Below, piece after piece: positions 9,836-22,480 of a stretch of 64,000 bases of DNA (positions are counted from its first letter, which is position 1; the number at the start of each line of letters is the position of its first letter). The notes beneath the pieces were generated by a model that was given only the letters and a program-made list of their open reading frames with translations, made no database searches and was not told where the DNA came from. The DNA is taken from assembly GCA_030549335.1 (NCBI GenBank), contig CM060197.1, positions 17,806,501 to 17,870,500 on the forward strand, read 5' to 3'. The stretch is from Pontederia crassipes. Its lineage: Eukaryota; Streptophyta; Magnoliopsida; Commelinales; Pontederiaceae. The position numbers and the translations under genes were made by a program.

Positions 9836-11660
9836 ACGGTTCAACTTCGGTTTGAAATAGAGTTAAAGTTCTAAAGATCTATCACCTCTTAGGACACCCA
9901 AAGGTTGTAATAAGTATCTATAACTTATAGCTTTGAACCTAACTCTAAGACTCTAATCCCTAAGAGCGTTATCTTTGATTGTAACGGTTCAACTTCGGTT
10001 TGAAATAGAGTTAAAGTTCTAAAGATCTATCACCTCTTAGGACACCCAAAGGTTGTCATAAGTATCTATAACTTATAGCTTTGAACCAAACTCTAAGACT
10101 CTAATCCCTAAGAATGTTATCTTTGATTGTAACGGTTCAACTTCGGTTTGAAATAGAGTTAAAGTTCTAAAGATCTATCACCTCTTAGGACACCCAAAGG
10201 TTGTAATAAGTATCTATAACTTATAGCTTTGTACCTAACTCTAAGACTCTAATCCCTAAGAGCGTTATCTTTGATTGTAACGGTTCAACTTCGGTTTGAA
10301 ATAGAGTTAAAGTTCTAAAGATCTATCACCTCTTAGGACACCCAAAGGTTGTCATAAGTATCTATAACTTATAGCCTTGAACCTAACTCTAAGACTCTAA
10401 TCCCTAAGAGCGTTATCTTTGATTGTAACGGTTCAACTTCGGTTTGAAATAGAGTTAAAGTTCTAAAGATCTATCACCTCTTAGGACACCCAAAGGTTGT
10501 CATAAGTATCTATAACTTATAGCTTTGAACCTAACTCTAAGACTCTAATCCCTAAGAGCGTTATCTTTGATTGTAACGGTTCAACTTCGGTTTGAAATAG
10601 AGTTAAAGTTCTAAAGATCTATCACCTCTTAGGACACCCAAAGGTTGTAATAAGTATCTATAACTTATAGCTTTGAACCTAACTCTAAGACTCTAATCCC
10701 CAAGAGCGTTATCTTTGATTGTAACGGTTCAAATTCGGTTTGAAATAGAGTTAAAGTTCTAAAGATCTATCACCTCTTAGGACACCCAAAGGTTGTAATA
10801 AGTATCTATAACTTATAGCTTTGAACCTAACTCTAAGACTCTAATCCCTAAGAGCGTTATCTTTGATTGTAACGGTTCAACTTCGGTTTGAAATAGAGTC
10901 AAAGTTCTAAAGATCTATCACCTCTTAGGACACCCGAATGTTGACATAAGTATCTATAACTTATAGCTTTGAACCTAACTCTAAGACTCTAATCCCTAAG
11001 AGCGTTATCTTTGATTGTAACGGTTCAACTTCGGTTTGAAATAGAGTTAAAGTTCTAAAGATCTATCACCTCTTAGGACACCCAAAGGTTGTAATAAGTA
11101 TCTATAACTTATAGCTTTGTACCTAACTCTAAGACTCTAATCCCTAAGAGCGTTATCTTTGATTGTAACGGTTCAACTTCGGTTTGAAATAAAGTAAAAG
11201 TTCTAAAGATCTATCACCTCTTAGGACACCCAAAGGTTGTCATAAGTATCTATAACTTATTGCCTTGAACCTAACTCTAAGACTCTAATCCCTAAGAGCG
11301 TTATCTTTGATTGTAACGGTTCAACTTCGGTTTGAAATAGAGTTAAAGTTCTAAAGATCTATCACCTCTTATGACACCCAAAGGTTGTCATAAGTCTATA
11401 ACTTATAGCTTTGAACCTAACTCTAAGACTCTAATCCCTAAGAGCGTTATCTTTGATTGTAACGGTTCAACTTCGGTTTGAAATAGAGTTAAAGTTCTAA
11501 AGATCTATCACCTCTTAGGACACCCAAAGGTTGTCATAAGTATCTATAACTTATAGCTTTGAACCAAACTCTAAGACTCTAATCCCTAAGAATGTTATCT
11601 TTGATTGTAACGGTTCAACTTCGGTTTGAAATAGAGTTAAAGTTCTAAAGATCTATCACC
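9836..11660 (+). repeat. Mosaic patch built from two earlier blocks
   Basis: From about 9,850 to 10,680 the unit order matches about 2,158-2,990 (offset 7,692), including CCAAACT with AATGTT at 10,086/2,394. From about 10,690 to 11,500 it matches about 7,290-8,100 (offset 3,402), including CCCGAATG at 10,933/7,531 and the 2-bp deletion at 11,389/7,987. Another CCAAACT/AATGTT unit follows near 11,565. The patch looks like repeated unequal exchange. Edges are approximate. Confidence 0.75.
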
Positions 11661-14600
11661 TCTTAGGACACCCAAAGGTTGTAATAAGTATCTATAACTT
11701 ATAGCTTTGAACCTAACTCTAAGACTCTAATCCCTAAGAGCGTTATCTTTGATTGTAACGGTTCAACTTCGGTTTGAAATAGAGTTAAAGTTTTAAAGAT
11801 CTATCACCTCTTAGGACACCCAAAGGTTGTCATAAGTATCTATAACTTATAGCTTTGAACCTAACACTAAGACTCTAATCCCTAAGAGCGTTATCTTTGA
11901 TTGTAACGGTTCAACTTCGGTTTGAAATAGAGTTCAAGTTCTAAAGATCTATCACCTCTTAGGACACCCAAAGGTTGTAATAAGTATCTATAACTTATAG
12001 CTTTGAACCTAACTCTAAGACTCTAATCCCTAAGAGCGTTATCTTTGATTGTAACGGTTCAACTTCGGTTTGAAATAGAGTTAAAGTTCTAAAGATCTAT
12101 CACCTCTTAGGACACCCAAAGGTTGTAATAAGTATCTATAACTTATAGCTTTGAACCTAACTCTAAGACTCTAATCCCCAAGAGCGTTATCTTTGATTGT
12201 AACGGTTCAAATTCGGTTTGAAATAGAGTTAAAGTTCTAAAGATCTATCACCTCTTAGGACACCCAAAGGTTGTAATAAGTATCTATAACTTATAGCTTT
12301 GAACCTAACTCTAAGACTCTAATCCCTAAGAGCGTTATCTTTGATTGTAACGGTTCAACTTCGGTTTGAAATAGAGTCAAAGTTCTAAAGATCTATCACC
12401 TCTTAGGACACCCGAATGTTGACATAAGTATCTATAACTTATAGCTTTGAACCTAACTCTAAGACTCTAATCCCTAAGAGCGTTATCTTTGATTGTAACG
12501 GTTCAACTTCGGTTTGAAATAGAGTTAAAGTTCTAAAGATCTATCACCTCTTAGGACACCCAAAGGTTGTAATAAGTATCTATAACTTATAGCTTTGTAC
12601 CTAACTCTAAGACTCTAATCCCTAAGAGCGTTATCTTTGATTGTAACGGTTCAACTTCGGTTTGAAATAAAGTAAAAGTTCTAAAGATCTATCACCTCTT
12701 AGGACACCCAAAGGTTGTCATAAGTATCTATAACTTATTGCCTTGAACCTAACTCTAAGACTCTAATCCCTAAGAGCGTTATCTTTGATTGTAACGGTTC
12801 AACTTCGGTTTGAAATAGAGTTAAAGTTCTAAAGATCTATCACCTCTTATGACACCCAAAGGTTGTCATAAGTCTATAACTTATAGCTTTGAACCTAACT
12901 CTAAGACTCTAATCCCTAAGAGCGTTATCTTTGATTGTAACGGTTCAACTTCGGTTTGAAATAGAGTTAAAGTTCTAAAGATCTATCACCTCTTAGGACA
13001 CCCAAAGGTTGTAATAAGTATCTATAACTTATAGCTTTGAACCTAACTCTAAGACTCTAATCCCTAAGAGCGTTATCTTTGATTGTAACGGTTCAACTTC
13101 GGTTTGAAATAGAGTTAAAGTTTTAAAGATCTATCACCTCTTAGGACACCCAAAGGTTGTCATAAGTATCTATAACTTATAGCTTTGAACCTAACACTAA
13201 GACTCTAATCCCTAAGAGCGTTATCTTTGATTGTAACGGTTCAACTTCGGTTTGAAATAGAGTTCAAGTTCTAAAGATCTATCACCTCTTAGGACACCCA
13301 AAGGTTGTAATAAGTATCTATAACTTATAGCTTTGAACCTAACTCTAAGACTCTAATCCCTAAGAGCGTTATCTTTGATTGTAACGGTTCAACTTCGGTT
13401 TGAAATAGAGTTAAAGTTCTAAAGATCTATCACCTCTTAGGACACCCAAAGGTTGTAATAAGTATCTATAACTTATAGCTTTGAACCTAACTCTAAGACT
13501 CTAATCCCCAAGAGCGTTATCTTTGATTGTAACGGTTCAAATTCGGTTTGAATTAGAGTTAAAGTTCTAAAGATCTATCACCTCTTAGGACACCCAAAGG
13601 TTGTAATAAGTATCTATAACTTATAGCTTTGAACCTAACTCTAAGACTCTAATCCCTAAGAGCGTTATCTTTGATTGTAACGGTTCAACTTCGGTTTGAA
13701 ATAGAGTCAAAGTTCTAAAGATCTATCACCTCTTAGGACACCCGAATGTTGACATAAGTATCTATAACTTATAGCTTTGAACCTAACTCTAAGACTCTAA
13801 TCCCTAAGAGCGTTATCTTTGATTGTAATGGTTCAACTTCGGTTTGAAATAGAGTTAAAGTTCTAAAGATCTATCACCTCTTAGGACACACAAAGGTTGT
13901 AATAAGTATCTATAACTTATAGCTTTGAACCTAACTCTAAGACTCTAATCCCCAAGAGCGTTAACTTTGATTGTAACGGTTCAACTTCGGTTTGAAATAG
14001 AGTTAAAGTTCTAAAGATCTATCACCTCTTAGGACACCCAAAGGTTGTCATAAGTATCTATAACTTATAGCTTTGAACCTAACTCTAAGACTCTAATCCC
14101 TAAGAGCGTTATCTTTGATTGTAACGGTTCAACTTCGGTTTGAAATAGAGTTAAAGTTCTAAAGATCTATCACCTCTTAGGACACCCAAAGGTTGTAATA
14201 AGTATCTATAACTTATAGCTTTGAACCAAACTCTAAGACTCTAATCCCCAATAGCGTTATCTTTGATTGTAACGGTTCAACTTCGGTTTGAAATAGAATT
14301 AAAGTTCTAAAGATCTATCACCTCTTAGGACACCCAAAGGTTGTCATAAGTATCTATAACTTATAGCTTTGAACCTAACTCTAAGACTCTAATCCCCTAG
14401 AGCGTTATCTTTGGTTGTAACGGTACAACTTCGGTTTGAAATAGAGTTAATGTTCTAAAGATCTATCACCTCTTATGACACCCAAAGTTTGTAATAAGTA
14501 TCTATAACTTATAGCTTTGAACCTAACTCTAAGACTCTAATCCCTAAGAGCGTTATCTTTGATTGTAACGGTTCAACTTCGGTTTGAAATAGAGTTAAAG

Positions 14601-15010
14601 TTTTAAAGATCTATCACCTCTTAGGACACCCAAAGGTTGTCATAAGTATCTATAACTTATAGCTTTGAACCTAACTCTAAGACTCTAATCCCCAAGAGCG
14701 TTATATTTGATTGTAACGGTTCAACTTCGATTTGAAAAAGAGTTAAAGTTCTAAAGATCTATCACCTCTTAGGACACCCAAAGGTTGTAATAAGCATCTA
14801 TAACTTATAGCTTTGAACCTAACTCTAAGACTCTAATCCCTAAGAGCGTTATCTTTGATTGTAACGGTTCAACTTCGGTTTGAAATAGAGTTAAAGTTCT
14901 AAAGATCTATCACCTCTTAGGACAACCAAAGGTTGTCATAAGTATCTATAACTTATAGCTTTGAACCTAACTCAAAGACTCTAATCCCCTAGAGCGTTAT
15001 CTTTGGTTGT
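11660..15010 (+). repeat. Displaced third copy of the 26-unit block (offset 4,880)
   Basis: Variants at 7,531, 8,861, 9,081 and 9,542 recur at 12,411, 13,741, 13,961 and 14,422. That is 33 units minus the 4 bp of two inherited 2-bp deletions. Past 14,700 the copy keeps the full GTTATATTT plus GAAAAAG unit, the GCATC start and the GACAACC and CTCAAAG units, as in 5,980-6,290. It therefore resembles copy 1 rather than copy 2 there. The match ends near 15,010-15,080, where a GTCATAAG unit follows instead of GTAATAAG. Confidence 0.8.
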
Positions 15011-18000
15011 AACGGTTCAACTTCGATTTGAAAAAGAGTTAAAGTTCTAAAGATCTATCACCTCTTAGGACACCCAAAGGTTGTCATAAGTATCTATAAC
15101 TTATAGCCTTGAACCTAACTCTAAGACTCTAATCCCTAAGAGCGTTATCTTTGATTGTAACGGTTCAACTTCGGTTTGAAATAGAGTTAAAGTTCTAAAG
15201 ATCTATCACCTCTTAGGACACCCAAAGGTTGTCATAAGTATCTATAACTTATAGCTTTGAACCTAACTCTAAGACTCTAATCCCTAAGAGCGTTATCTTT
15301 GATTGTAACGGTTCAACTTCGGTTTGAAATAGAGTTAAAGTTCTAAAGATCTATCACCTCTTAGGACACCCAAAGGTTGTAATAAGTATCTATAACTTAT
15401 AGCTTTGAACCTAACTCTAAGACTCTAATCCCTAAGAGCGTTATCTTTGATTGTAACGGTTCAACTTCGGTTTGAAATAGAGTTAAAGTTCTAAAGATCT
15501 ATCACCTCTTAGGACACCCAAAGGTTGTCATAAGTATCTATAACTTATAGCTTTGAACCTAACACTAAGACTCTAATCCCTAAGAGCGTTATCTTTGATT
15601 GTAACGGTTCAACTTCGGTTTGAAATAGAGTTAAAGTTCTAAAGATTTATCACCTCTTAGGACACCCAAAGGTTGTAATAAGTATCTATAACTTATAGCT
15701 TTGAACCTAACTCTAAGACTCTAATCCCTATGAGCGTTATCTTTGATTGTAACGGTTCAACTTCGGTTTGAAATAGAGTTAAAGTTCTAAAGATCTATCA
15801 CCTCTTAGGACACCCAAAGATTGTAATAACTATCTATAACTTATAACTTTGAACCTAACTCTAAGACTCTAATCCCCAAGAGCGTTATCTTTGATTGTAA
15901 CGGTTCAACTTCGGTTTGAAATAGAGTTAAAGTTCTAAAGATCTATCACCTCTTAGGACACCCAAAGGTTGTAATAAGTATCTATAACTTATAGCTTTGA
16001 ACCTAACTCTAAGACTCTAATCCCTAAGAGCGTTATCTTTGATTGTAACGGTTCAACTTCGGCTTGAAATAGAGTTAAAGTTTTAAAGATCTATCACCTC
16101 TTAGGACACCCAAAGGTTGTCATAAGTATCTATAACTTATAGCTATGAACCTAACACTAAGACTCTAATCCCTAAGAGCGTTATCTTTGATTGTAACGGT
16201 TCAACTTCGGTTTGAAATAGAGTTAAAGTTCTAAAGATCTATCACCTCTTAGGACACCCAAAGGTTGTAATAAGTATCTATAACTTATAGCTTTGAACCT
16301 AACTCTAAGACTCTAATCCCTAAGAGCGTTATCTTTGATTGTAACGGTTCAACTTCGGTTTGAAATAGAGTTAAAGTTCTAAAGATCTATCACCTCTTAG
16401 GACACCCAAAGGTTGTAATAAGTATCTATAACTTATAGCTTTGAACCTAGCTCTAAGACTCTAATCCCCAAGAGCGTTATATTTGATTGTAACGGTTCAA
16501 CTTCGATTTGAAAAAGAGTTAAAGTTCTAAAGATCTATCACCTCTTAGGACACCCAAAGGTTGTAATAAGCATCTATAACCTATAGCTTTGAACCTAACT
16601 CTAAGACTCTAATCCCTAAGAGCGTTATCTTTGATTGTAACGGTTCAACTTCGGTTTGAAATAGAGTTAAAGTTCTAAAGATCTATCACCTCTTAGGACA
16701 CCCAAAGGTTGTCATAAGTATCTATAACTTATAGCTTTGAACCTAACTCTAAGACTCTAATCCCTAAGAGCGTTATCTTTGATTGTAACGGTTCAACTTC
16801 GGTTTGAAATAGAGTTAAAGTTCCAAAGATCTATCACCTCTTAGGACACCCAAAGGTTGTAACAAGTATCTATAACTTATAGCTTTGAACCTAACTCTAA
16901 GACTCTAATCCCTATGAGCGTTATCTTTGATTGTAACGGTTCAACTTCGGTTTGAAATAGAGTTAAAGTTCTAAAGATCTATCACCTCTTAGGACACCCA
17001 AAGGTTGTAATAAGTATCTATAACTTATAGCTTTGAACCTAACTCTAAGACTCTAATCCCCAAGAGCGTTATCTTTGATTGTAACGGTTCAACTTCGGTT
17101 TGAAATAAAGTTAAAGTTCTAAAGATCTATCACCTCTTAGGACACCCAAAGGTTGTAATAAGTATCTATAATTTATAGCTTTGAACCTAACTCTAAGACT
17201 CTAATCCCTAAGAGCGTTATCTTTGATTGTAATGGTTCAACTTCGGTTTGAAATAGAGTTAAAGTTCTAAAGATCTATCACCTCTTAGGACACCCAAAGG
17301 TTGTCATAAGTATCTATAACTTATAGCTTTGAACCTAACTCTAAGACTCTAATCCCTAAGAGCGTTGTCTTTGATTGTAACGGTTCAACTTCGGTTTGAA
17401 ATAGAGTTAAAGTTCTAAAGATCTATCATCTCTTAGGACACCCAAAGGTTGTAATAAGTATCTATAACTTATAGGTATGAACCTAACTCTAAGACTCTAA
17501 TCCCTAAGAGCGTTATCTTTGATTGTAACGGTTCAACTTCAATTTGAAATAGAGTTAAAGTTCTAAAGATCTATCACCTCTTAGGACACCCAAAGGTTGT
17601 AATAACCATCTATAACTTATAGCTCTGAACCTAACTCTAAGACTCTAATCCCTAAGAGCGTTATCTTTGATTGTAACGGTTCAACTTCGGTTTGAAATAG
17701 AGTTAAAGTTCTATAGATCTATCTCCTCTTAGGACACCCAAAGGTTGTAATAAGTATCTATAACTTATAGCTTTGAACCTAACTCTAAGACTCTAATCCC
17801 TAAGAGCGTTATCTTTGATTGTAACGGTTCAACTTCGATTTGAAATAGAGTTAAAGTTCTAAAGATCTACAACCTCTTAGGACACCCAAAGGTTGTCATA
17901 AGTATCTATAACTTATAGCTTTGAACCTAACTCTAAGACTCTAATCCCTAAGAACGTTATCTTTGATTGTAACGGTTCAACTTCGGTTTGAAATAGAGTT

Positions 18001-21000
18001 AAAGTTCTAAAGATCTATCACCTCTTAGGACACCCAAAGGTTGTAATAAGTATCTATAACTTATAGTTTTGTACCTAACTCTAAGACTCTAATCCCTAAG
18101 AGCGTTATCTTTGATTGTAACGGTTCAACTTCGGTTTGAAATAAAGTTAAAGTTCTAAAGATCTATCACCTCTTAGGACACCCAAAGGTTGTCATAAGTA
18201 TCTATAACTTATAGCCTTGAACCTAACTCTAAGACTCTAATCCCCAAGAGCGTTATCTTTGATTGTAACAGTTCAACTTCGGTTTGAAATAGAGTTAAAG
18301 TTCTAAAGATCTATCACCTCTTAGGACACCCAAAGGTTGTCATAAGTATCTATAACTTATAGCTTTGAACCTAACTCTAAGACTCTAATCCCTAAGAGCG
18401 TTATCTTTGATTGTAACGGTTCAACTTCGGTTTGAAATAGAGTTAAAGTTCTAAAGATCTATCACCTCTTAGGACACCCAAAGGTTGTAATAAGTATCTA
18501 TAACTTATAGCTTTGAACCTAACTCTAAGACTCTAATCCCTAAGAGCGTTATCTTTGATTGTAACGGTTCAACTTCGGTTTGAAATAGAGTTAAAGTTCT
18601 AAAGATCTATCACCTCTTAGGACACCCAAAGGTTGTCATAAGTATCTATAACTTATAGCTTTGAACCTAACACTAAGACTCTAATCCCTAAGAGCGTTAT
18701 CTTTGATTGTAACGGTTCAACTTCGGTTTGAAATAGAGTTAAAGTTCTAAAGATTTATCACCTCTTAGGACACCCAAAGGTTGTAATAAGTATCTATAAC
18801 TTATAGCTTTGAACCTAACTCTAAGACTCTAATCCCTATGAGCGTTATCTTTGATTGTAACGGTTCAACTTCGGTTTGAAATAGAGTTAAAGTTCTAAAG
18901 ATCTATCACCTCTTAGGACACCCAAAGATTGTAATAACTATCTATAACTTATAGCTTTGAACCTAACTCTAAGACTCTAATCCCCTAGAGCGTTATCTTT
19001 GATTGTAACGGTTCAACTTCGGTTTGAAATAGAGTTAAAGTTCTAAAGATCTATCACCTCTTAGGACACCCAAAGGTTGTAATAAGTATCTATAACTTAT
19101 AGCTTTGAACCTAACTCTAAGACTCTAATCCCTAAGAGCGTTATCTTTGATTGTAACGGTTCAAATTCGGTTTGAAATAGAGTTAAAGTTCTAAACATCT
19201 ATCACCTCTTAGGACACCCAAAGGTTGTAATAAGTATCTATAACTTATAGCTTTGAACCTAACTCTAAGACTCTAATCCCTAAGAGCGTTATCTTTGATT
19301 GTAACGGTTCAACTTCGGTTTGAAATAGAGTCAAAGTTCTAAAGATCTATCACCTCTTAGGACACCCGAATGTTGACATAAGTATCTATAACTTATAGCT
19401 TTGAACCTAACTCTAAGACTCTAATCCCTAAGAGCGTTATCTTTGATTGTAACGGTTCAACTTCGGTTTGAAATAGAGTTAAAGTTTTAAAGATCTATCA
19501 CCTCTTAGGACACCCAAAGGTTGTAATAAGTATCTATAACTTATAGCTTTGAACCTAACTCTAAGACTCTAATCCCCAAGAGCGTTAACTTTGATTGTAA
19601 CGGTTCAACTTCGGTTTGAAATAGAGTTAAAGTTCTAAAGATCTATCACCTCTTAGGACACCCAAAGGTTGTCATAAGTATCTATAACTTATAGCTTTGA
19701 ACCTAACTCTAAGACTCTAATCCCTAAGAGCGTTATCTTTGATTGTAACGGTTCAACTTCGGTTTGAAATAGAGTTAAAGTTCTAAAGATCTATCACCTC
19801 TTAGGACACCCAAAGGTTGTAATAAGTATCTATAACTTATAGCTTTGAACCAAACTCTAAGACTCTAATCCCCAAGAGCGTTATCTTTGATTGTAACGGT
19901 TCACTTCGGTTTGAAATAGAATTAAAGTTCTAAAGATCTATCACCTCTTAGGACACCCAAAGGTTGTCATAAGTATCTATAACTTATAGCTTTGAACCTA
20001 ACTCTAAGACTCTAATCCCCTAGAGCGTTATCTTTGGTTGTAACGGTACAACTTCGGTTTGAAATAGAGTTAATGTTCTAAAGATCTATCACCTCTTATG
20101 ACACCCAAAGTTTGTAATAAGTATCTATAACTTATAGCTTTGAACCTAACTCTAAGACTCTAATCCCTAAGAGCGTTATCTTTGATTGTAACGGTTCAAC
20201 TTCGGTTTGAAATAGAGTTAAAGTTTTAAAGATCTATCACCTCTTAGGACACCCAAAGGTTGTCATAAGTATCTATAACTTATAGCTTTGAACCTAACTC
20301 TAAGACTCTAATCCCCAAGAGCGTTATATTTGATTGTAACGGTTCAACTTCGATTTGAAAAAGAGTTAAAGTTCTAAAGATCTATCACCTCTTAGGACAC
20401 CCAAAGGTTGTAATAAGCATCTATAACTTATAGCTTTGAACCTAACTCTAAGACTCTAATCCCTAAGAGCGTTATCTTTGATTGTAACGGTTCAACTTCG
20501 GTTTGAAATAGAGTTAAAGTTCTAAAGATCTATCACCTCTTAGGACAACCAAAGGTTGTCATAAGTATCTATAACTTATAGCTTTGAACCTAACTCAAAG
20601 ACTCTAATCCCCTAGAGCGTTATCTTTGGTTGTAACGGTTCAACTTCGATTTGAAAAAGAGTTAAAGTTCTAAAGATCTATCACCTCTTAGGACACCCAA
20701 AGGTTGTCATAAGTATCTATAACTTATAGCCTTGAACCTAACTCTAAGACTCTAATCCCTAAGAGCGTTATCTTTGATTGTAACGGTTCAACTTCGGTTT
20801 GAAATAGAGTTAAAGTTCTAAAGATCTATCACCTCTTAGGACACCCAAAGGTTGTCATAAGTATCTATAACTTATAGCTTTGAACCTAACTCTAAGACTC
20901 TAATCCCTAAGAGCGTTATCTTTGATTGTAACGGTTCAACTTCGGTTTGAAATAGAGTTAAAGTTCTAAAGATCTATCACCTCTTAGGACACCCAAAGGT

Positions 21001-22480
21001 TGTCATAAGTATCTATAACTTATAGCTTTGAACCTAACTCTAAGACTCTAATCCCTAAGAGCGTTATCTTTGATTGTAACGGTTCAACTTCGGTTTGAAA
21101 TAGAGTTAAAGTTCTAAAGATCTATCACCTCTTAGGACACCCAAAGGTTGTCATAAGTATCTATAACTTATAGCTTTGAACCTAACACTAAGACTCTAAT
21201 CCCTAAGAGCGTTATCTTTGATTGTAACGGTTCAACTTCGGTTTGAAATAGAGTTAAAGTTCTAAAGATCTATCACCTCTTAGGACACCCAAAGGTTGTA
21301 ATAAGTATCTATAACTTATAGCTTTGAACCTAACTCTAAGACTCTAATCCCTATGAGCGTTATCTTTGATTGTAACGGTTCAACTTCGGTTTGAAATAGA
21401 GTTAAAGTTCTAAAGATCTATCACCTCTTAGGACACCCAAAGATTGTAATAACTATCTATAACTTATAACTTTGAACCTAACTCTAAGACTCTAATCCCC
21501 AAGAGCGTTATCTTTGATTGTAACGGTTCAACTTCGGCTTGAAATAGAGTTAAAGTTCTAAAGATCTATCACCTCTTAGGACACCCAAAGGTTGTCATAA
21601 GTATCTATAACTTATAGCTTTGAACCTAACTCTAAGACTCTAATCCCTAAGAGCGTTATCTTTGATTGTAACGGTTCAACTTCGGTTTGAAATAGAGTTA
21701 AAGTTCTAAAGATCTATCACCTCTTAGGACACCCAAAGGTTGTAATAAGTATCTATAACTTATAGCTTTGAACCTAACTCTAAGACTCTAATCCCTAAGA
21801 GCGTTATCTTTGATTGTAACGGTTCAACTTCGGTTTGAAATAGAGTTAAAGTTCTAAAGATCTATCACCTCTTAGGACACCCAAAGGTTGTAATAAGTAT
21901 CTATAACTTATAGCTTTGAACCTAGCTCTAAGACTCTAATCCCCAAGAGCGTTATCTTTGATTGTAACGGTTCAACTTCGGTTTGAAATAGAGTTAAAGT
22001 TCTAAAGATTTATCACCTCTTAGGACACCCAAAGGTTGTCATAAGTATCTATAACTTATAGCCTTGAACCTAACTCTAAGACTCTAATCCCCAAGAGCGT
22101 TATCTTTGATTGTAACAGTTCAACTTCGGTTTGAAATAGAGTTAAAGTTCTAAAGATCTATCACCTCTTAGGACACCCAAAGGTTGTCAAAAGTATCTAT
22201 AACTTATAGCTTTGAACCTAACTCTAAGACTCTAATCCCTAAGAGCGTTATCTTTGATTGTAACGGTTCAACTTCGGTTTGAAATAGAGTTAAAGTTCTA
22301 AAGATCTATCACCTCTTAGGACACCCAAAGGTTGTAATAAGTATCTATAACTTATAGCTTTGAACCTAACTCTAAGACTCTAATCCCTAAGAGCGTTATC
22401 TTTGATTGTAACGGTTCAACTTCGGTTTGAAATAGAGTTAAAGTTCTAAAGATCTATCACCTCTTAGGACACCCAAAGGT
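15010..22480 (+). repeat. Less regular satellite stretch with shared sub-blocks
   Basis: No single repeat length covers this stretch. The segment at about 16,280-18,985 matches about 26,343-29,050 at offset 10,063 (GTTATATTT at 16,476/26,539, TTCCAAAG at 16,821/26,884, GTTGTCT at 17,364/27,427, GATTGTAATAAC at 18,927/28,990). The segment at about 19,360-20,690 repeats the variant order of 13,740-15,060 (CCCGAATG at 13,741/19,365, GGTAC at 14,422/20,045). GATTGTAATAAC also appears at 15,819, 18,927 and 21,442. Confidence 0.75.
19891..19912 (+). repeat. Single 1-bp deletion unit (147 bp)
   Basis: The unit reads GGTTCACTTCGG where all others have GGTTCAACTTCGG or a substitution of it. I saw it only once. 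The related units at 14,280 and 24,940 lack it, so it arose after the duplications that made those copies. It shortens the offset between GGTAC markers at 14,422 and 20,045 to 5,623. Confidence 0.85.
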
